Shown here: one piece after another, positions 52,586 through 62,675 of the stretch
Numbering within the stretch: position 1 is the first letter of the stretch
Layout: each line of letters begins with the position of its first letter
Assembly: GCF_000215935.2 (NCBI RefSeq)
Contig: NZ_AFNU02000008.1
Location: 1-64,000, forward strand
DNA: 64,000 nt
Source of the DNA: Haloplasma contractile SSD-17B
GTDB lineage: Bacteria; Bacillota_I; Bacilli_A; Haloplasmatales; Haloplasmataceae
Reading direction: 5' to 3'
Translations under genes and position numbers: made by a program
The notes under the pieces: generated by a model
What the model was told of the DNA's origin: nothing
Databases searched by the model: none
The model's input: only the letters and a program-made list of their open reading frames with translations

Positions 52586-55500
52586 ATGAAAACGTATATT
52601 GCAATTGTTTTATTTATTGTAAGTCTACTTAGTTTATCATTATTAATTGTTAAAGGAGAAAGTGGGGATTTAGAAGTGTTAAAAAAATACTCATCTACAG
52701 AATCTATTTACCATTATCGTTCTGATGAGCCTGTTATGATTCCAAAAAGCTATAATCATCAAAAACGAGAGTTTAGAGGTGTATGGATTTCAACCGTTTT
52801 TAATATAGATATGCCAGAACATCAATCTAAGGAGCAATACCAAGAGGAGTTTGTTAAAATACTCGATCACCTTGAACTCTACAACTTTAATGCCATGATT
52901 TTTCAAGTTAGGCCATCAAGTGATGCACTTTATTCATCTACGCTTAATCCATGGTCAAGATTTTTAACGGGGACTGAAGGAGTTGACCCGGAATGGGATC
53001 CTCTTTCATGGATGATTCAAGAATCACATAAGAGAAACATTGAATTTCACGCATGGTTTAATCCATATCGCGTTTCAACAAGTAAGGTTACAGATAAAAA
53101 CGCTTACTTAAATAGCTTAGATGATTTAAATTTTGCGAAAAAAAATCCGGATTTAGTAGTCGAAGATACGGATGGAAAATTAATTCTGAATCCAGGAGAA
53201 CCACAAGTCAAAACGTTTATAACGAATACTGTAATGGAGGTTGTTAAACATTATGATATTGATGGGATTCACTTTGATGATTATTTCTATCCTTATAGTG
53301 GTCTTAAGGCAGGAGAAGATAAGGCAACCTTTAACACATATAAAGAACATAATCAAAGTATAGAGGATTGGCGCCGAAAAAACGTTGATGCTGTAATAGA
53401 AGCGATTAGTTCACAACTACAGACATATAATCAAAGCCATGGTACAAGTGTACAGTTTGGAATAAGTCCTTTTGGGATTTGGAGAAGTCAATGTAATGAT
53501 CCTGAAGGCTCAAATACATCATGCGGAGCGATGCAAAGTTATGATGATCAGTATGCAGACACGAAAAAGTGGGTTGAAAATAATTGGCTTGACTATATAG
53601 TCCCTCAGGTCTACTGGGACTTTGCACATCCATATGGGGCCCCCTATGCTGATGTAGTTGATTGGTGGGTAGATAAAGTGACTGGTACAAATGTAAATCT
53701 ATACATTGGACATGGTGCATACAAAATTGATTCAAACACATCGTGGTCAAATCCAAATGAAGTTCCTAATCAAATACGCTATAACTCACAGTATGATGAA
53801 GTGAAAGGAAGCGTGTATTTCTCTTATAAAACACTGTTTAAGTCAAGTAGTCAAACAGTATTGGAAACTAGGGATAAAATTAAAATGTATTATAACAATC
53901 AAGCATTAACACCAACACTTAAAAATTACCAACCAACTAGCCTAGGGACAGTTACCAATATTGAAGTAACAACTAATGACACTAGTAATCGAATCGAGTG
54001 GGCAAAATCAGATCAAGCATTAAAATATGTCTTATATCGCTATGAATATGGGGAGACGGTCAATTTAGACGACCCATCTACACTATTAACGATCATTCCT
54101 AATTCAGGTGAAACTATTATGACCTATAGTGATGAATCAGCTGACCCTAGTAAAGAGTATACCTATCTATTAACAATGATTACACAAGGAAATTATGAAA
54201 GTAATGCTGCATTAGTTAGCACAATTGAAGATTCTAATTTAAATCAACCTACTTTAATAAATGATGAACTAGAACCATTATTCAAATATGGTTCAACAGA
54301 AAGTGTGACTCATTATCGGACGGACGATCCAGTGTTAATTCCTAAGGAATACCATCAACAAAAACAGGAGTTTAGAGGCGTTTGGGTTGCAACAGTAGCC
54401 AATATTGACATGCCAATTCATACTTCAAAAGAGGGGTACCAACAGGCTTTTTTAACTATGCTTGATACCATTGAAGCCTATAACTTCAACGCAATTATAT
54501 TTCAGGTACGACCTACAAATGATGCATTCTATCCATCATCGTTTAATCCATGGTCGCGTTATCTAACAGGAGAAGAAGGGAACTCACCGGGTTGGGATCC
54601 TTTGAAATGGATGATAGAGGAAAGTCATGCAAGAAACATTGAATTTCATGCATGGTTCAATCCATATCGGGTTTCAACCTCTGAAGTAACGACTAAGTCT
54701 GATTATTTAGATGACCTTCATCAACGAAATTTCGCTAGAAAGTATCAAGACTTAGTCATAAAGGGTGGAGACGATAAACTCATTTTAAATCCTGGTGAAC
54801 CAAAAGTTAAAGAGTTTATTATCGATTCAATTTTAGAAGTTGTAGAGAATTATGAAGTCGATGGGATTCACTTTGACGATTATTTTTATCCTTATAGTGG
54901 GATAAAAGCTTTAGAGGATACAACTACGTATGAAACATACAAAGAAGATGGGCAATCAATTGATGACTTTAGACGTCAAAATGTTGATGATATCATTGAG
55001 ACAATTAGTACTCAAATAAAAACCTATAATCTAGAGCAAAATGACCGTGTTCAATTTGGAATAAGTCCTTTTGGAATATGGCGTAGTGATTGTAAAGATC
55101 CATTAGGTTCAAATACATCATGTGGAGCCATGCAAAGCTATGATAAACAATATGCTGATACGAGGAAATGGGTTAAGAATAATTGGCTTGACTATATCGT
55201 TCCACAAATTTATTGGGAGTTTCAACATGAAGGAGGCGCTCAATATGCAGATATTGTTGATTGGTGGGCAGCTACAGTAAGTGAAACGGATGTTAATCTA
55301 TATATTGGTCATGGTTCATATAAATATGATTCAAATCAAGCATGGATGAATCATAAAGAATTGCTAAATCAATTAACTTACAATACGAAATATGAAGAAA
55401 CAAAGGGAAGTGTGTTCTTCTCATACAAATCTCTAGTTGATTATAGTAGTCAAGCATTAGTAAAGGCAAGAAATGAGTTAAAAGCAAATTATTGGACGTA

Positions 55501-56008
55501 TAACGCATTTACACCACAGTTAAATCGATATGAACAGTTACAACCTTCTCAAATTCAAGATATAACCTTATCAATAGTTGAAAATGGCATTAAGCTAGAA
55601 TGGAATCAAGTATCGGATGCAAAATCGTATGTCATCTATAAATCGGTTCAAGGAAAGGACCTAGACATAAATAATCCCTCTTATATAGAAACCATTGTTT
55701 CAAACAGCGATGAACAAACGATTACATATATAGATGAACAAGCAGATGAACTCACTATGTATACCTATACAATCACAATTATAGACAAGTCGAACAATGA
55801 GACGTACGGGGCTACAGAGAATATTGAACTAATTAATGATGTTGACCCTAGTGAAGAGGATCAGAACACTGACGATAAAAATGTAAGTGATGAAACGAGT
55901 GATCTTGATCTTGTTAATAACATGACTACTCGTTACGTAATAATCGGAGTAGTGGTTGGTCTTGCATTAATAGTTGTTCTAACTGTTTTTATAAGAGTGA
56001 AACAATAA
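52586..56008 (+). CDS. Tandem GHL10 (DUF187) glycosidase-like surface protein
   Basis: About 1,140 residues. An N-terminal signal or anchor segment (about 3-23) is followed by two copies of a ~530-residue unit. Each has a GHL10/DUF187 TIM-barrel-like domain (about 60-400 and 593-930) and then a fibronectin III-like region. Repeated motifs are EFRGVW, FQVRP, WFNPYRVST, DGIHFDDYFYPYSG, FGISPFGIWRS and YIVPQ(V/I)YW, with conserved acidic residues in DGIHFDDY that suit a glycosidase. An acidic linker and one membrane segment (~1117-1137) end the protein. It is probably displayed outside and hydrolyses or binds glycans. ATG 52586 follows GGGAGG. Confidence 0.87.
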   Translation: MKTYIAIVLFIVSLLSLSLLIVKGESGDLEVLKKYSSTESIYHYRSDEPVMIPKSYNHQKREFRGVWISTVFNIDMPEHQSKEQYQEEFVKILDHLELYNFNAMIFQVRPSSDALYSSTLNPWSRFLTGTEGVDPEWDPLSWMIQESHKRNIEFHAWFNPYRVSTSKVTDKNAYLNSLDDLNFAKKNPDLVVEDTDGKLILNPGEPQVKTFITNTVMEVVKHYDIDGIHFDDYFYPYSGLKAGEDKATFNTYKEHNQSIEDWRRKNVDAVIEAISSQLQTYNQSHGTSVQFGISPFGIWRSQCNDPEGSNTSCGAMQSYDDQYADTKKWVENNWLDYIVPQVYWDFAHPYGAPYADVVDWWVDKVTGTNVNLYIGHGAYKIDSNTSWSNPNEVPNQIRYNSQYDEVKGSVYFSYKTLFKSSSQTVLETRDKIKMYYNNQALTPTLKNYQPTSLGTVTNIEVTTNDTSNRIEWAKSDQALKYVLYRYEYGETVNLDDPSTLLTIIPNSGETIMTYSDESADPSKEYTYLLTMITQGNYESNAALVSTIEDSNLNQPTLINDELEPLFKYGSTESVTHYRTDDPVLIPKEYHQQKQEFRGVWVATVANIDMPIHTSKEGYQQAFLTMLDTIEAYNFNAIIFQVRPTNDAFYPSSFNPWSRYLTGEEGNSPGWDPLKWMIEESHARNIEFHAWFNPYRVSTSEVTTKSDYLDDLHQRNFARKYQDLVIKGGDDKLILNPGEPKVKEFIIDSILEVVENYEVDGIHFDDYFYPYSGIKALEDTTTYETYKEDGQSIDDFRRQNVDDIIETISTQIKTYNLEQNDRVQFGISPFGIWRSDCKDPLGSNTSCGAMQSYDKQYADTRKWVKNNWLDYIVPQIYWEFQHEGGAQYADIVDWWAATVSETDVNLYIGHGSYKYDSNQAWMNHKELLNQLTYNTKYEETKGSVFFSYKSLVDYSSQALVKARNELKANYWTYNAFTPQLNRYEQLQPSQIQDITLSIVENGIKLEWNQVSDAKSYVIYKSVQGKDLDINNPSYIETIVSNSDEQTITYIDEQADELTMYTYTITIIDKSNNETYGATENIELINDVDPSEEDQNTDDKNVSDETSDLDLVNNMTTRYVIIGVVVGLALIVVLTVFIRVKQ

Positions 56009-56014
56009 GAATAA

Positions 56015-56053
56015 CGATGCAAAACCCCCTCTCTAGTAGGGGGCTTTGCATCG
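56015..56053 (+). promoter_or_regulatory. Stable hairpin abutting the ribosome binding site of the next gene
   Basis: CGATGCAAAACCCCC (56015-56029) pairs with GGGGGCTTTGCATCG (56039-56053), one mismatch. AAGGAGG begins at 56054, immediately after. With no T-tract it is not a standard terminator; it may be a processing or stability element in a co-transcript. Confidence 0.6.
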
Positions 56054-56066
56054 AAGGAGGATAAGT

Positions 56067-57140
56067 ATGTTAACTCAAGGTGTTAAGAAGTTAGAATCAT
56101 TATTAGAAAAAGCAATTGATGATGGAGTATTCCCTGGAGCTACGTATGCAATTGTGACTGAAAATGAACAACACTATGGTCACATGGGGAATAAATCATT
56201 AGAACCTAAATTAGAAAAGAACACACAAGATGTGATTTATGATATTGCCTCTTTAACAAAGGTGGTTAGTACTACAACTGCTATAATGAAATTAATTGAA
56301 AATGGAATGATCCGTTTAACAGACTTTGTTAGTCACTATTTAGAAGCGTTTAAACATAAAGAAGTACGGATTTATCATTTATTAACGCACACATCAGGAC
56401 TTCCGGCAGACCTGTCGAAGGCGTATGAACTTAAAAATACTGACGAAGTTAAACAAAGAATCTATGATGCTGAACTGATAAACCCACTGGGGAAACGTAT
56501 TGTATACTCAGATATTGGTTTTATCTTGTTAGGATTTCTAGTAGAAAAAGTGACAGGAAAATCATTAGATAGTTACATAAAAGAAGAACTATTTATACCG
56601 GTAGAAATGCACGATACGATGTATAATCCTACCAATATAGTGCGCTGTGCACCAACTGAAAAAAGAGAAGACAAGGTGTATAATGGTTACTTAAGAGGAA
56701 AAGTACACGACGAAAAGGCGTATGCTCTAGGAGGGGTTGCAGGACATGCAGGATTATTTTCAACCCATAAAGATTTAGGTAAATTTATGCAGATGATATT
56801 AAATAGTGGTCACTATAAAGGGAAACAAATTCTGTCAAAAGCTACTATTGATCTCTTTTATAAGCGTCATGTAAGTGAAACAACATTTATACCTTCTAAT
56901 GAACAGTATCGTTCATTAGGCTGGGATTTAAAAAGTTTAGGAAGTTCAAGTGGTGATTTAACAAGTGATGAAACTATCTTGCATACAGGCTTTACGGGGA
57001 CAAATATGTTTATTGATCGGATTAATAAATTAGGATTTGTATTACTTACAAATAGGGTACATCCTACAAGAACGAATCATGGAATTATTAAAGTCAGACC
57101 TCGTCTTGCCAATATTCTATTGAGTCATAGAGGTGAATGA
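56067..57140 (+). CDS. Serine hydrolase of the class C beta-lactamase/penicillin-binding family
   Basis: 357 residues. I-A-S-L-T-K (about 60-65) supplies the S-x-x-K nucleophile pair, YSDIG the Y-S-x second motif, and HTGFTGTN the H-T-G that replaces K-T-G. Y-H-L-L-T-H-T-S-G-L-P and GGVAGHAGLFST are typical of this family, which includes peptidases, esterases and rarely true beta-lactamases. No signal peptide is visible, so it may be cytoplasmic. ATG 56067 with AAGGAGG. Within the envelope cluster a peptidoglycan-related role is plausible. Confidence 0.88.
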   Translation: MLTQGVKKLESLLEKAIDDGVFPGATYAIVTENEQHYGHMGNKSLEPKLEKNTQDVIYDIASLTKVVSTTTAIMKLIENGMIRLTDFVSHYLEAFKHKEVRIYHLLTHTSGLPADLSKAYELKNTDEVKQRIYDAELINPLGKRIVYSDIGFILLGFLVEKVTGKSLDSYIKEELFIPVEMHDTMYNPTNIVRCAPTEKREDKVYNGYLRGKVHDEKAYALGGVAGHAGLFSTHKDLGKFMQMILNSGHYKGKQILSKATIDLFYKRHVSETTFIPSNEQYRSLGWDLKSLGSSSGDLTSDETILHTGFTGTNMFIDRINKLGFVLLTNRVHPTRTNHGIIKVRPRLANILLSHRGE

Positions 57141-57141
57141 C

Positions 57142-58683
57142 ATGAAAAAACACGTATTAATTATAGTTGCTATTTTAGTTATGATGGTCACATTAGTAGG
57201 ATGTAATCGATCCCCTATACAAAGTACCGTTACTACTGACACAACAGAGGAACTAGTATCGACCACGACAGAAGAAACAGAAGAAGTCGAGGCCCCTTTA
57301 TGGTGTAGTGAAGAAGAGGAAACCAGTTGTAAATTTAAAGTTGCATTTGCAAATGAAGATCAAAGTTTTACACATCTAGTAAGTTATAAACGATTATCAC
57401 TTGCTAGGTCTCATGTAGATGAGTTAGAAGAAGACAATGGTGTCGTCTTGTATGAGGGTAAAGTCGCTCATATGAAGTACGGACTTGTTAATCTACATAC
57501 AAAAGCTTTTTCTGAAAATACAACAGTATATGTTGATGAAACACAAGAGAAGACCTATGTAAATGGAAGTTATTCCACCGATGCTTTATTTCTAGATAGC
57601 GGTACGTTCTCGATTAAATTATTAATTTCAGGAGTTACAGGTTGGGTAAGTCTAGATGAGGTTGAATTAATCCCATATAATCAGCTGAAATCAATTTCCC
57701 ATTATGTAGTAACAAATGAAGGTGAGTTAATGCATAAGTTATCACGTGATATTTTAGATACTAAGTATCGACATACGTTACCAATTGATGTAGCACCCAG
57801 TTATCTAGAAGAAAATAAAGAATATTATAGTTTTGATGGTCATTACTTCTATGACGATCTAATGGATTTATTTCAAGATGCGCGTGAACAAACACAAAAT
57901 AGAGCTGTTAATAGTCAACAACCCTATTATAATTATTATCAATATTTACCGTTTAGAAGTAAAACAAATTACACGGCAGACGAATTAAATACATTTCTAT
58001 CCGCTCTTCTACCTGATAACAGTATATTAATTGATTCTGCCGACTACTTTTTAAATATTCAGAATGATTTTTACTTAAATGCTGCTATGGAACTTGCATT
58101 TGGTATTCATGAAAGTGGACTTGGAACATCAAAGATTGCTCGAGATAAGAATAATATTTTTGGTATGAATGCAACAGATTCTAATCCGTATGGAAATGCT
58201 CATGCCTTTAATTCATTAGAAGATGGAATCGCCTATCATGCACATTATTACCTGAGTTATAAATATCTAAACCCAGATCACAAGGTATATAAAGGTTCAA
58301 ATCTAGGTAATAAACATCAAGGAATGAATGTAAAATACGCATCAGATGCTTATTGGGGTGAAAAGATAGCAGGCCATTATTATAGATTAGATAAATTTCT
58401 AGGTTTTAAAGATAAACATGCATACCTGATTGGACTTACTACAGAACCCGCAAATATATTAGAAAATCAAGATTTAGAGTCACGTATTATCTATATTGAA
58501 AGTAATGCAGAACGAAATGCACCCATTTACAACCCAGTTATTATTCTTGATACATTGGATACAACGTATAAAGTGAATACAGTTGCACCCCTTGTTAATG
58601 GAAAGTTAGATGCTTCAAAAGTATTTAAATATGATGAAAAAAGTGTCGGATATATCGATCAACGTTTGATTTATATACCATAA
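57142..58683 (+). CDS. Lipoprotein with endo-beta-N-acetylglucosaminidase domain
   Basis: 513 residues. Signal peptide with lipobox L-V-G-C (Cys ~22), then a Thr/Glu-rich linker. The middle (~55-190) has SH3/GW-like features. Residues about 260-430 form a glucosaminidase domain: MELAFGIHESGLGTSKIARD and NNIFGMNATDSNPYG, with the catalytic glutamate in H-E-S-G-L-G, as in LytD or Atl-type enzymes. It cleaves the N-acetylglucosamine to N-acetylmuramic acid bond in peptidoglycan. ATG 57142 follows GAGGTG by seven bases and is one base after the preceding stop, so it is co-transcribed. Confidence 0.9.
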   Translation: MKKHVLIIVAILVMMVTLVGCNRSPIQSTVTTDTTEELVSTTTEETEEVEAPLWCSEEEETSCKFKVAFANEDQSFTHLVSYKRLSLARSHVDELEEDNGVVLYEGKVAHMKYGLVNLHTKAFSENTTVYVDETQEKTYVNGSYSTDALFLDSGTFSIKLLISGVTGWVSLDEVELIPYNQLKSISHYVVTNEGELMHKLSRDILDTKYRHTLPIDVAPSYLEENKEYYSFDGHYFYDDLMDLFQDAREQTQNRAVNSQQPYYNYYQYLPFRSKTNYTADELNTFLSALLPDNSILIDSADYFLNIQNDFYLNAAMELAFGIHESGLGTSKIARDKNNIFGMNATDSNPYGNAHAFNSLEDGIAYHAHYYLSYKYLNPDHKVYKGSNLGNKHQGMNVKYASDAYWGEKIAGHYYRLDKFLGFKDKHAYLIGLTTEPANILENQDLESRIIYIESNAERNAPIYNPVIILDTLDTTYKVNTVAPLVNGKLDASKVFKYDEKSVGYIDQRLIYIP

Positions 58684-58725
58684 AAGGAGTAAATCTCCAT
58701 AAATTATTTATTTTATGAAAAAAAC

Positions 58726-58773
58726 TTGATTTTTATACAGATATAGTTTAAACTAAAAGTGGAATCGTTTTCA
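58726..58773 (+). promoter_or_regulatory. Promoter with cre site for the surface protein gene
   Basis: TTGATT (58726-58731), 17-base spacer, TAAACT (58749-58754), then TGGAATCGTTTTCA (58760-58773), which matches every position of the cre pattern TGNAANCGNWWNCA. The site covers the start point, as in CcpA repression. The -35/spacer sequence resembles that at 62695. Confidence 0.6.
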
Positions 58774-58816
58774 TTTTGAAAATGATAACTTAGATTTATA
58801 GGAGGAGAAGAGAGAT

Positions 58817-60733
58817 ATGAAGAAAATATTAAGTTTCGTTTTTGTAGTAACCTTACTAGCTGTTTTAGGCGTTACAAGTAAGGCTGAGGTAATTGATTCA
58901 TCTACTACAGCAGACAATGTCTTACACATGAAAGACGATGCGGCAAATGACGCTGTATATGGATGGTCAGGATTAAAGATTTACTGGGGAACAAGTGATA
59001 ATGATCCTGCTAACGATTATAAGTATGCTTATAAAGTAGCTAAAGGAAATGATTATCAAGTCGATCAGTTAGATCAAGATGGAGATAACGTGGTTGATTC
59101 ATTACCTTCACCTAAATGGGGATCATTCGGTCAAGTATACTTTAATTTTAGTGATACGGATATCGAAATACCACGTGCTTTAATTGGTGGATTTATGATT
59201 CTAACTGTTGATGGTGATGGAAATGCGGTTCGTTTTGAAGATGCATATAAGACACATGATTTAGGTGAATGTTATGCAACGGACGGATCAATTGTAACTT
59301 ACACTGATGAAGCGACAGATTGTCGTCAAAAAGAGGGGAATGCGCAAGCAATCGATGCATCAGGAAATCTTTTATACGTAGATGCTGATGGAAATGAAAC
59401 AACAGATGTAACGGATACTCCTAAAGCGAAAAAAGATGCAAATGATGAGAACGTAACAGGTTTAGCATGGGAAAGCACAACTGATGGAGATGTTGTGTAT
59501 ATAGCGACAGAGGATTACAATACATTCTTAACTGCTAATCCTACATATACAGTAGTTGTATATGATATTATTGTTAGTAATGCAGTCGCAATGCATGACG
59601 GAACAACCTTTACACGTCAATACATTGATTTCTTAGGAAATCCTACTGATAATGTAGTTGTTCCTGCAGGTGGATTCGTACTTGAATTTGAATGGTTAGA
59701 TCGTGGACATTTTGCAAATACAAACCCTTATATTCAAACATTATTTGATGAAGTAGTAAATTATAATAAAATCAATTATAGTTATGAAGCAACTGTAGCA
59801 CCGACAATATCGGGTGTTACTGATGTAAATGTTGAATTAGGACAAATTAAATCTAATTGGCTTGAAGATGTTAATGCAAGTACCAGCCAATATAACTATA
59901 ATACAGGTGCAATGACTACAATAGATGGAAGTGTAACATGTACGGTTGTTGAAAGTGATTTAACAGAAGTAGGACCATGTAACACAACGAATATTGATAC
60001 AAACGTTATGGATGCACAGTACAAATTAGCGTATAGTGTAACAGATGATGCTGGTCTAGAGTCGGTTGTATACTCTACTGTAACCGTTGTAGACGGTTTA
60101 GCGCCTGTAATCTCTGGTGTAGATAACATTATCGTAGATGAAGGTACAGACTTAACCGATTTATTATTAGACGGAATTACGGCTGATGATGGATATGGTA
60201 ATGATATTTCTGAAAATATTAATATCGTTCATGGTATTACTGATGTAACAAACCCTAAGGCAGGAACATATACGGTTACTTATTTCGTTTATAACCATAA
60301 AGTTAAAAATGACTTTGCATCTGCTGTAATTACTGTTAATGATGTAACAAACCCTACGGTTGTAGCAGGGGACCAACATATCGATCAAGGACAAGAATTT
60401 GACCTTAAATCTGGTATCTTATATATGTCAGACAATATCGACAATACATTAGATGTTGTTGTTACAGACGATGGTGGTTTCGACAAAGATACAGCAGGAG
60501 AATATACAGTAGCAATTGATGTTTATGACCAATCAGGTAACAAAGCTTCAACTACTTACAAAGTGACAGTTGTTGCACCAGTTGAGATTCCTGAGATCCC
60601 TGAGATTCCAGAGATTCCAGAGATCCCAGAAATTCCTGAAGACAGTAGTGGATTAGCAACTAGTGGTTTAGTTGTTGGTATTGTTGCATTAATTGTAGCA
60701 GCAGGTGGATTTGTAATATCACGAAAATTTTAA
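58817..60733 (+). CDS. Surface-exposed Ig-like repeat protein with C-terminal membrane anchor
   Basis: 638 residues. Signal peptide (about 1-23, cleavage near S-K-A-E) and a long acidic N-terminal region (25-420) of unknown fold. Two Ig-like DUF5011-type domains (about 428-510 and 512-588) carry V-D-E-G-T-D-L-T-D-L-L and D-Q-G-Q-E-F-D-L-K-S-G. A P-E-I repeat linker (about 590-612) and one hydrophobic segment with a basic tail (615-638) anchor it. No LPXTG motif is present. Not recognised as an enzyme. The cre site upstream suggests sugar-dependent expression. Confidence 0.78.
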   Translation: MKKILSFVFVVTLLAVLGVTSKAEVIDSSTTADNVLHMKDDAANDAVYGWSGLKIYWGTSDNDPANDYKYAYKVAKGNDYQVDQLDQDGDNVVDSLPSPKWGSFGQVYFNFSDTDIEIPRALIGGFMILTVDGDGNAVRFEDAYKTHDLGECYATDGSIVTYTDEATDCRQKEGNAQAIDASGNLLYVDADGNETTDVTDTPKAKKDANDENVTGLAWESTTDGDVVYIATEDYNTFLTANPTYTVVVYDIIVSNAVAMHDGTTFTRQYIDFLGNPTDNVVVPAGGFVLEFEWLDRGHFANTNPYIQTLFDEVVNYNKINYSYEATVAPTISGVTDVNVELGQIKSNWLEDVNASTSQYNYNTGAMTTIDGSVTCTVVESDLTEVGPCNTTNIDTNVMDAQYKLAYSVTDDAGLESVVYSTVTVVDGLAPVISGVDNIIVDEGTDLTDLLLDGITADDGYGNDISENINIVHGITDVTNPKAGTYTVTYFVYNHKVKNDFASAVITVNDVTNPTVVAGDQHIDQGQEFDLKSGILYMSDNIDNTLDVVVTDDGGFDKDTAGEYTVAIDVYDQSGNKASTTYKVTVVAPVEIPEIPEIPEIPEIPEIPEDSSGLATSGLVVGIVALIVAAGGFVISRKF

Positions 60734-60754
60734 TAATAATATAGAATAATGACT

Positions 60755-60801
60755 AAAAAAAGGGATAAGGGCAACGAACTGTGACCCTATCCCTTTTTTA
60801 A
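60755..60801. terminator. Terminator hairpin
   Basis: AAAAAGGGATAAGGG and CCCTATCCCTTTTTTT pair (small mismatch). A-rich left and T-rich right flanks. Confidence 0.85.
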
Positions 60802-60817
60802 ATAAGAGGTGAATAAC

Positions 60818-62656
60818 ATGAATTTAAGTAAGATATTATTTCTTGCAATTATAATCGGAATCAGTTTTTCGTTATATGGTTGTAAGACAAATATAGCAAC
60901 AGAAGAAACGACCTCTAGTACGAATGAAGGGGCTGAAACAACGGACACAACAGAGCCTGAAGAATTAATTATAGACATACCAGATTATGAACACGGAAAA
61001 ATTTTACGAAAAGATACAGCGTTATTAACACTAGAAGTAGAAAACATAGGCAATGTAAAGTATAGTGCGCGAACAAAAGTCTATCAACTTATAAATGATG
61101 ACATAGTTAGAAAAAGCATTAACGACCTATATATAGGAATGGAGAATGCATTTTTTTATTTTAATGAAGAAAACAGCGAGAAAGTCGATTATATTCTGAT
61201 TGATGGACCGATTATACATAACCGGGTTCGTGTAAGACTGAACCATAACTTATCGATTGCTGGTGATAGTGATCGATATCATGAATCCCTACAATTTAAA
61301 GCGGACACTAGTCTTACAATTACAGACACTCTTCATACATTTGAGACGACAATAGATTCTGGAAAACTCATGAATGTGGAATTATCAGACCAGAAAATAA
61401 TTGTTAAGGTCGATAATGAAACAGTTGCTACAAGTGATCATCGACTGATTTTCACTCAAGAAAGTGGTCATATCTATGTGAATAGTATACAAAGGGCGTA
61501 TGGGATACCCTATTATCGCGGAAGATTAGAAGTCACAATTAAAGATCAACAATTAATGTTAATCAATGATGTAAACTTAGAACAATATTTAATGAGTGTA
61601 GTACCAAGTGAAATGCCTAGTTATTTTGGGTCGGAAGCGTTACAAGCTCAAAGTGTGGCAGCAAGAACATATGCGATAAGAGATCTAGAAAAGGCAACGT
61701 ACGAACGTGATGGGTACCACGTAGATGACAGTGTCAGTAGTCAAGTCTATAATAACAGTATTCCTGATACAAATATATCAATAGCTGTGAATAAAACAAA
61801 AGGACTTGTTATGAATTATAATGATACATTAATCGATGCAAAGTACTTTTCAACTTCAAGTGGCTGTACTGCGAATGCTACTGATGTCTGGTTTGATGGC
61901 ACGGGTTCATCCGATAATCGTACAAATGAGTATTTACAATCTGTATGTCAAGTTAGCGATCGACAAAATAATACAGTAGACTTTAATATTGATGACGAAA
62001 CCTCAATGCTTGCATTTTATAAGATGATTTCATTAAACACACCTGATATAGGCTCCCTTTTTCACAGGTGGAAAGTAACGTTACCACAAGAAGAACTAAC
62101 GGCTACATTGAGTGCTAATTTGCCACTCAGGTATGACGTATCACCAGGTAAAATCTTAACTAAAGTAGGAGACTCATTTCAATCAGTTAGTATTCCTGAT
62201 GACATAGGTTTGGTTGAAAATATATCAGTAGTAGAACGAGGATCGGGTGGAATTGTCAAAGCAATTGAAATCAAAACGGATGTTCATACGTTTAGGGTCT
62301 ATAGTGAATATAATGTGCGATTTATTATTCGTAACATTAATCTAAAGTTAGCAAAGAATAATGATCTTAATTATACTGGTTCGAGAAATAATTTCTCGAT
62401 TCTACCATCTGGTTATTTTGCGATTGAACAAGATGGATCAACCCTAACTTTCTATGGTGGTGGATTTGGACATGGAGCTGGTATGAGTCAATATGGAGCA
62501 AAAGGATTAGCTAGTCAGGGTCATAATTATGACTATATTTTAAAATTCTATTATAGTGGGATTACAATTAAAGATTTATATAAAAATCAATCGATTGAGC
62601 AGCGTAAAGATGGAGAAAAATTATATACAACTCTATATGATTATTTATCCCAATAA
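60818..62656 (+). CDS. SpoIID/LytB-domain lipoprotein
   Basis: 612 residues. Signal peptide ends in S-L-Y-G-C (Cys ~21). The central region (about 70-240) is unassigned. The SpoIID domain (about 240-600) has YLMSVVPSEMPSYFGSEALQ, A-Q-S-V-A-A-R-T-Y-A, Y-F-S-T-S-S-G-C-T-A-N-A, and finally G-H-G-A-G-M-S-Q-Y-G-A near the end. SpoIID proteins are lytic transglycosylases that trim peptidoglycan. Here it sits among glycan-active envelope genes rather than sporulation genes. ATG 60818 follows AGAGGTG; the upstream GTG is part of that site. Confidence 0.9.
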   Translation: MNLSKILFLAIIIGISFSLYGCKTNIATEETTSSTNEGAETTDTTEPEELIIDIPDYEHGKILRKDTALLTLEVENIGNVKYSARTKVYQLINDDIVRKSINDLYIGMENAFFYFNEENSEKVDYILIDGPIIHNRVRVRLNHNLSIAGDSDRYHESLQFKADTSLTITDTLHTFETTIDSGKLMNVELSDQKIIVKVDNETVATSDHRLIFTQESGHIYVNSIQRAYGIPYYRGRLEVTIKDQQLMLINDVNLEQYLMSVVPSEMPSYFGSEALQAQSVAARTYAIRDLEKATYERDGYHVDDSVSSQVYNNSIPDTNISIAVNKTKGLVMNYNDTLIDAKYFSTSSGCTANATDVWFDGTGSSDNRTNEYLQSVCQVSDRQNNTVDFNIDDETSMLAFYKMISLNTPDIGSLFHRWKVTLPQEELTATLSANLPLRYDVSPGKILTKVGDSFQSVSIPDDIGLVENISVVERGSGGIVKAIEIKTDVHTFRVYSEYNVRFIIRNINLKLAKNNDLNYTGSRNNFSILPSGYFAIEQDGSTLTFYGGGFGHGAGMSQYGAKGLASQGHNYDYILKFYYSGITIKDLYKNQSIEQRKDGEKLYTTLYDYLSQ

Positions 62657-62675
62657 TAACCAGCATGATAATCAC

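Noticed and set aside
56067-57140. Call as an antibiotic-resistance beta-lactamase
   Set aside because: Motifs S-x-x-K, Y-S-D and H-T-G place it in the broad serine hydrolase family, and there is no signal peptide or specific class C feature to support resistance.
60583-60645. Repeated P-E-I codons as a possible phase-variation tract
   Set aside because: The 9-base units vary at third positions and stay in frame, so this is a protein linker rather than a slippage-prone simple repeat.
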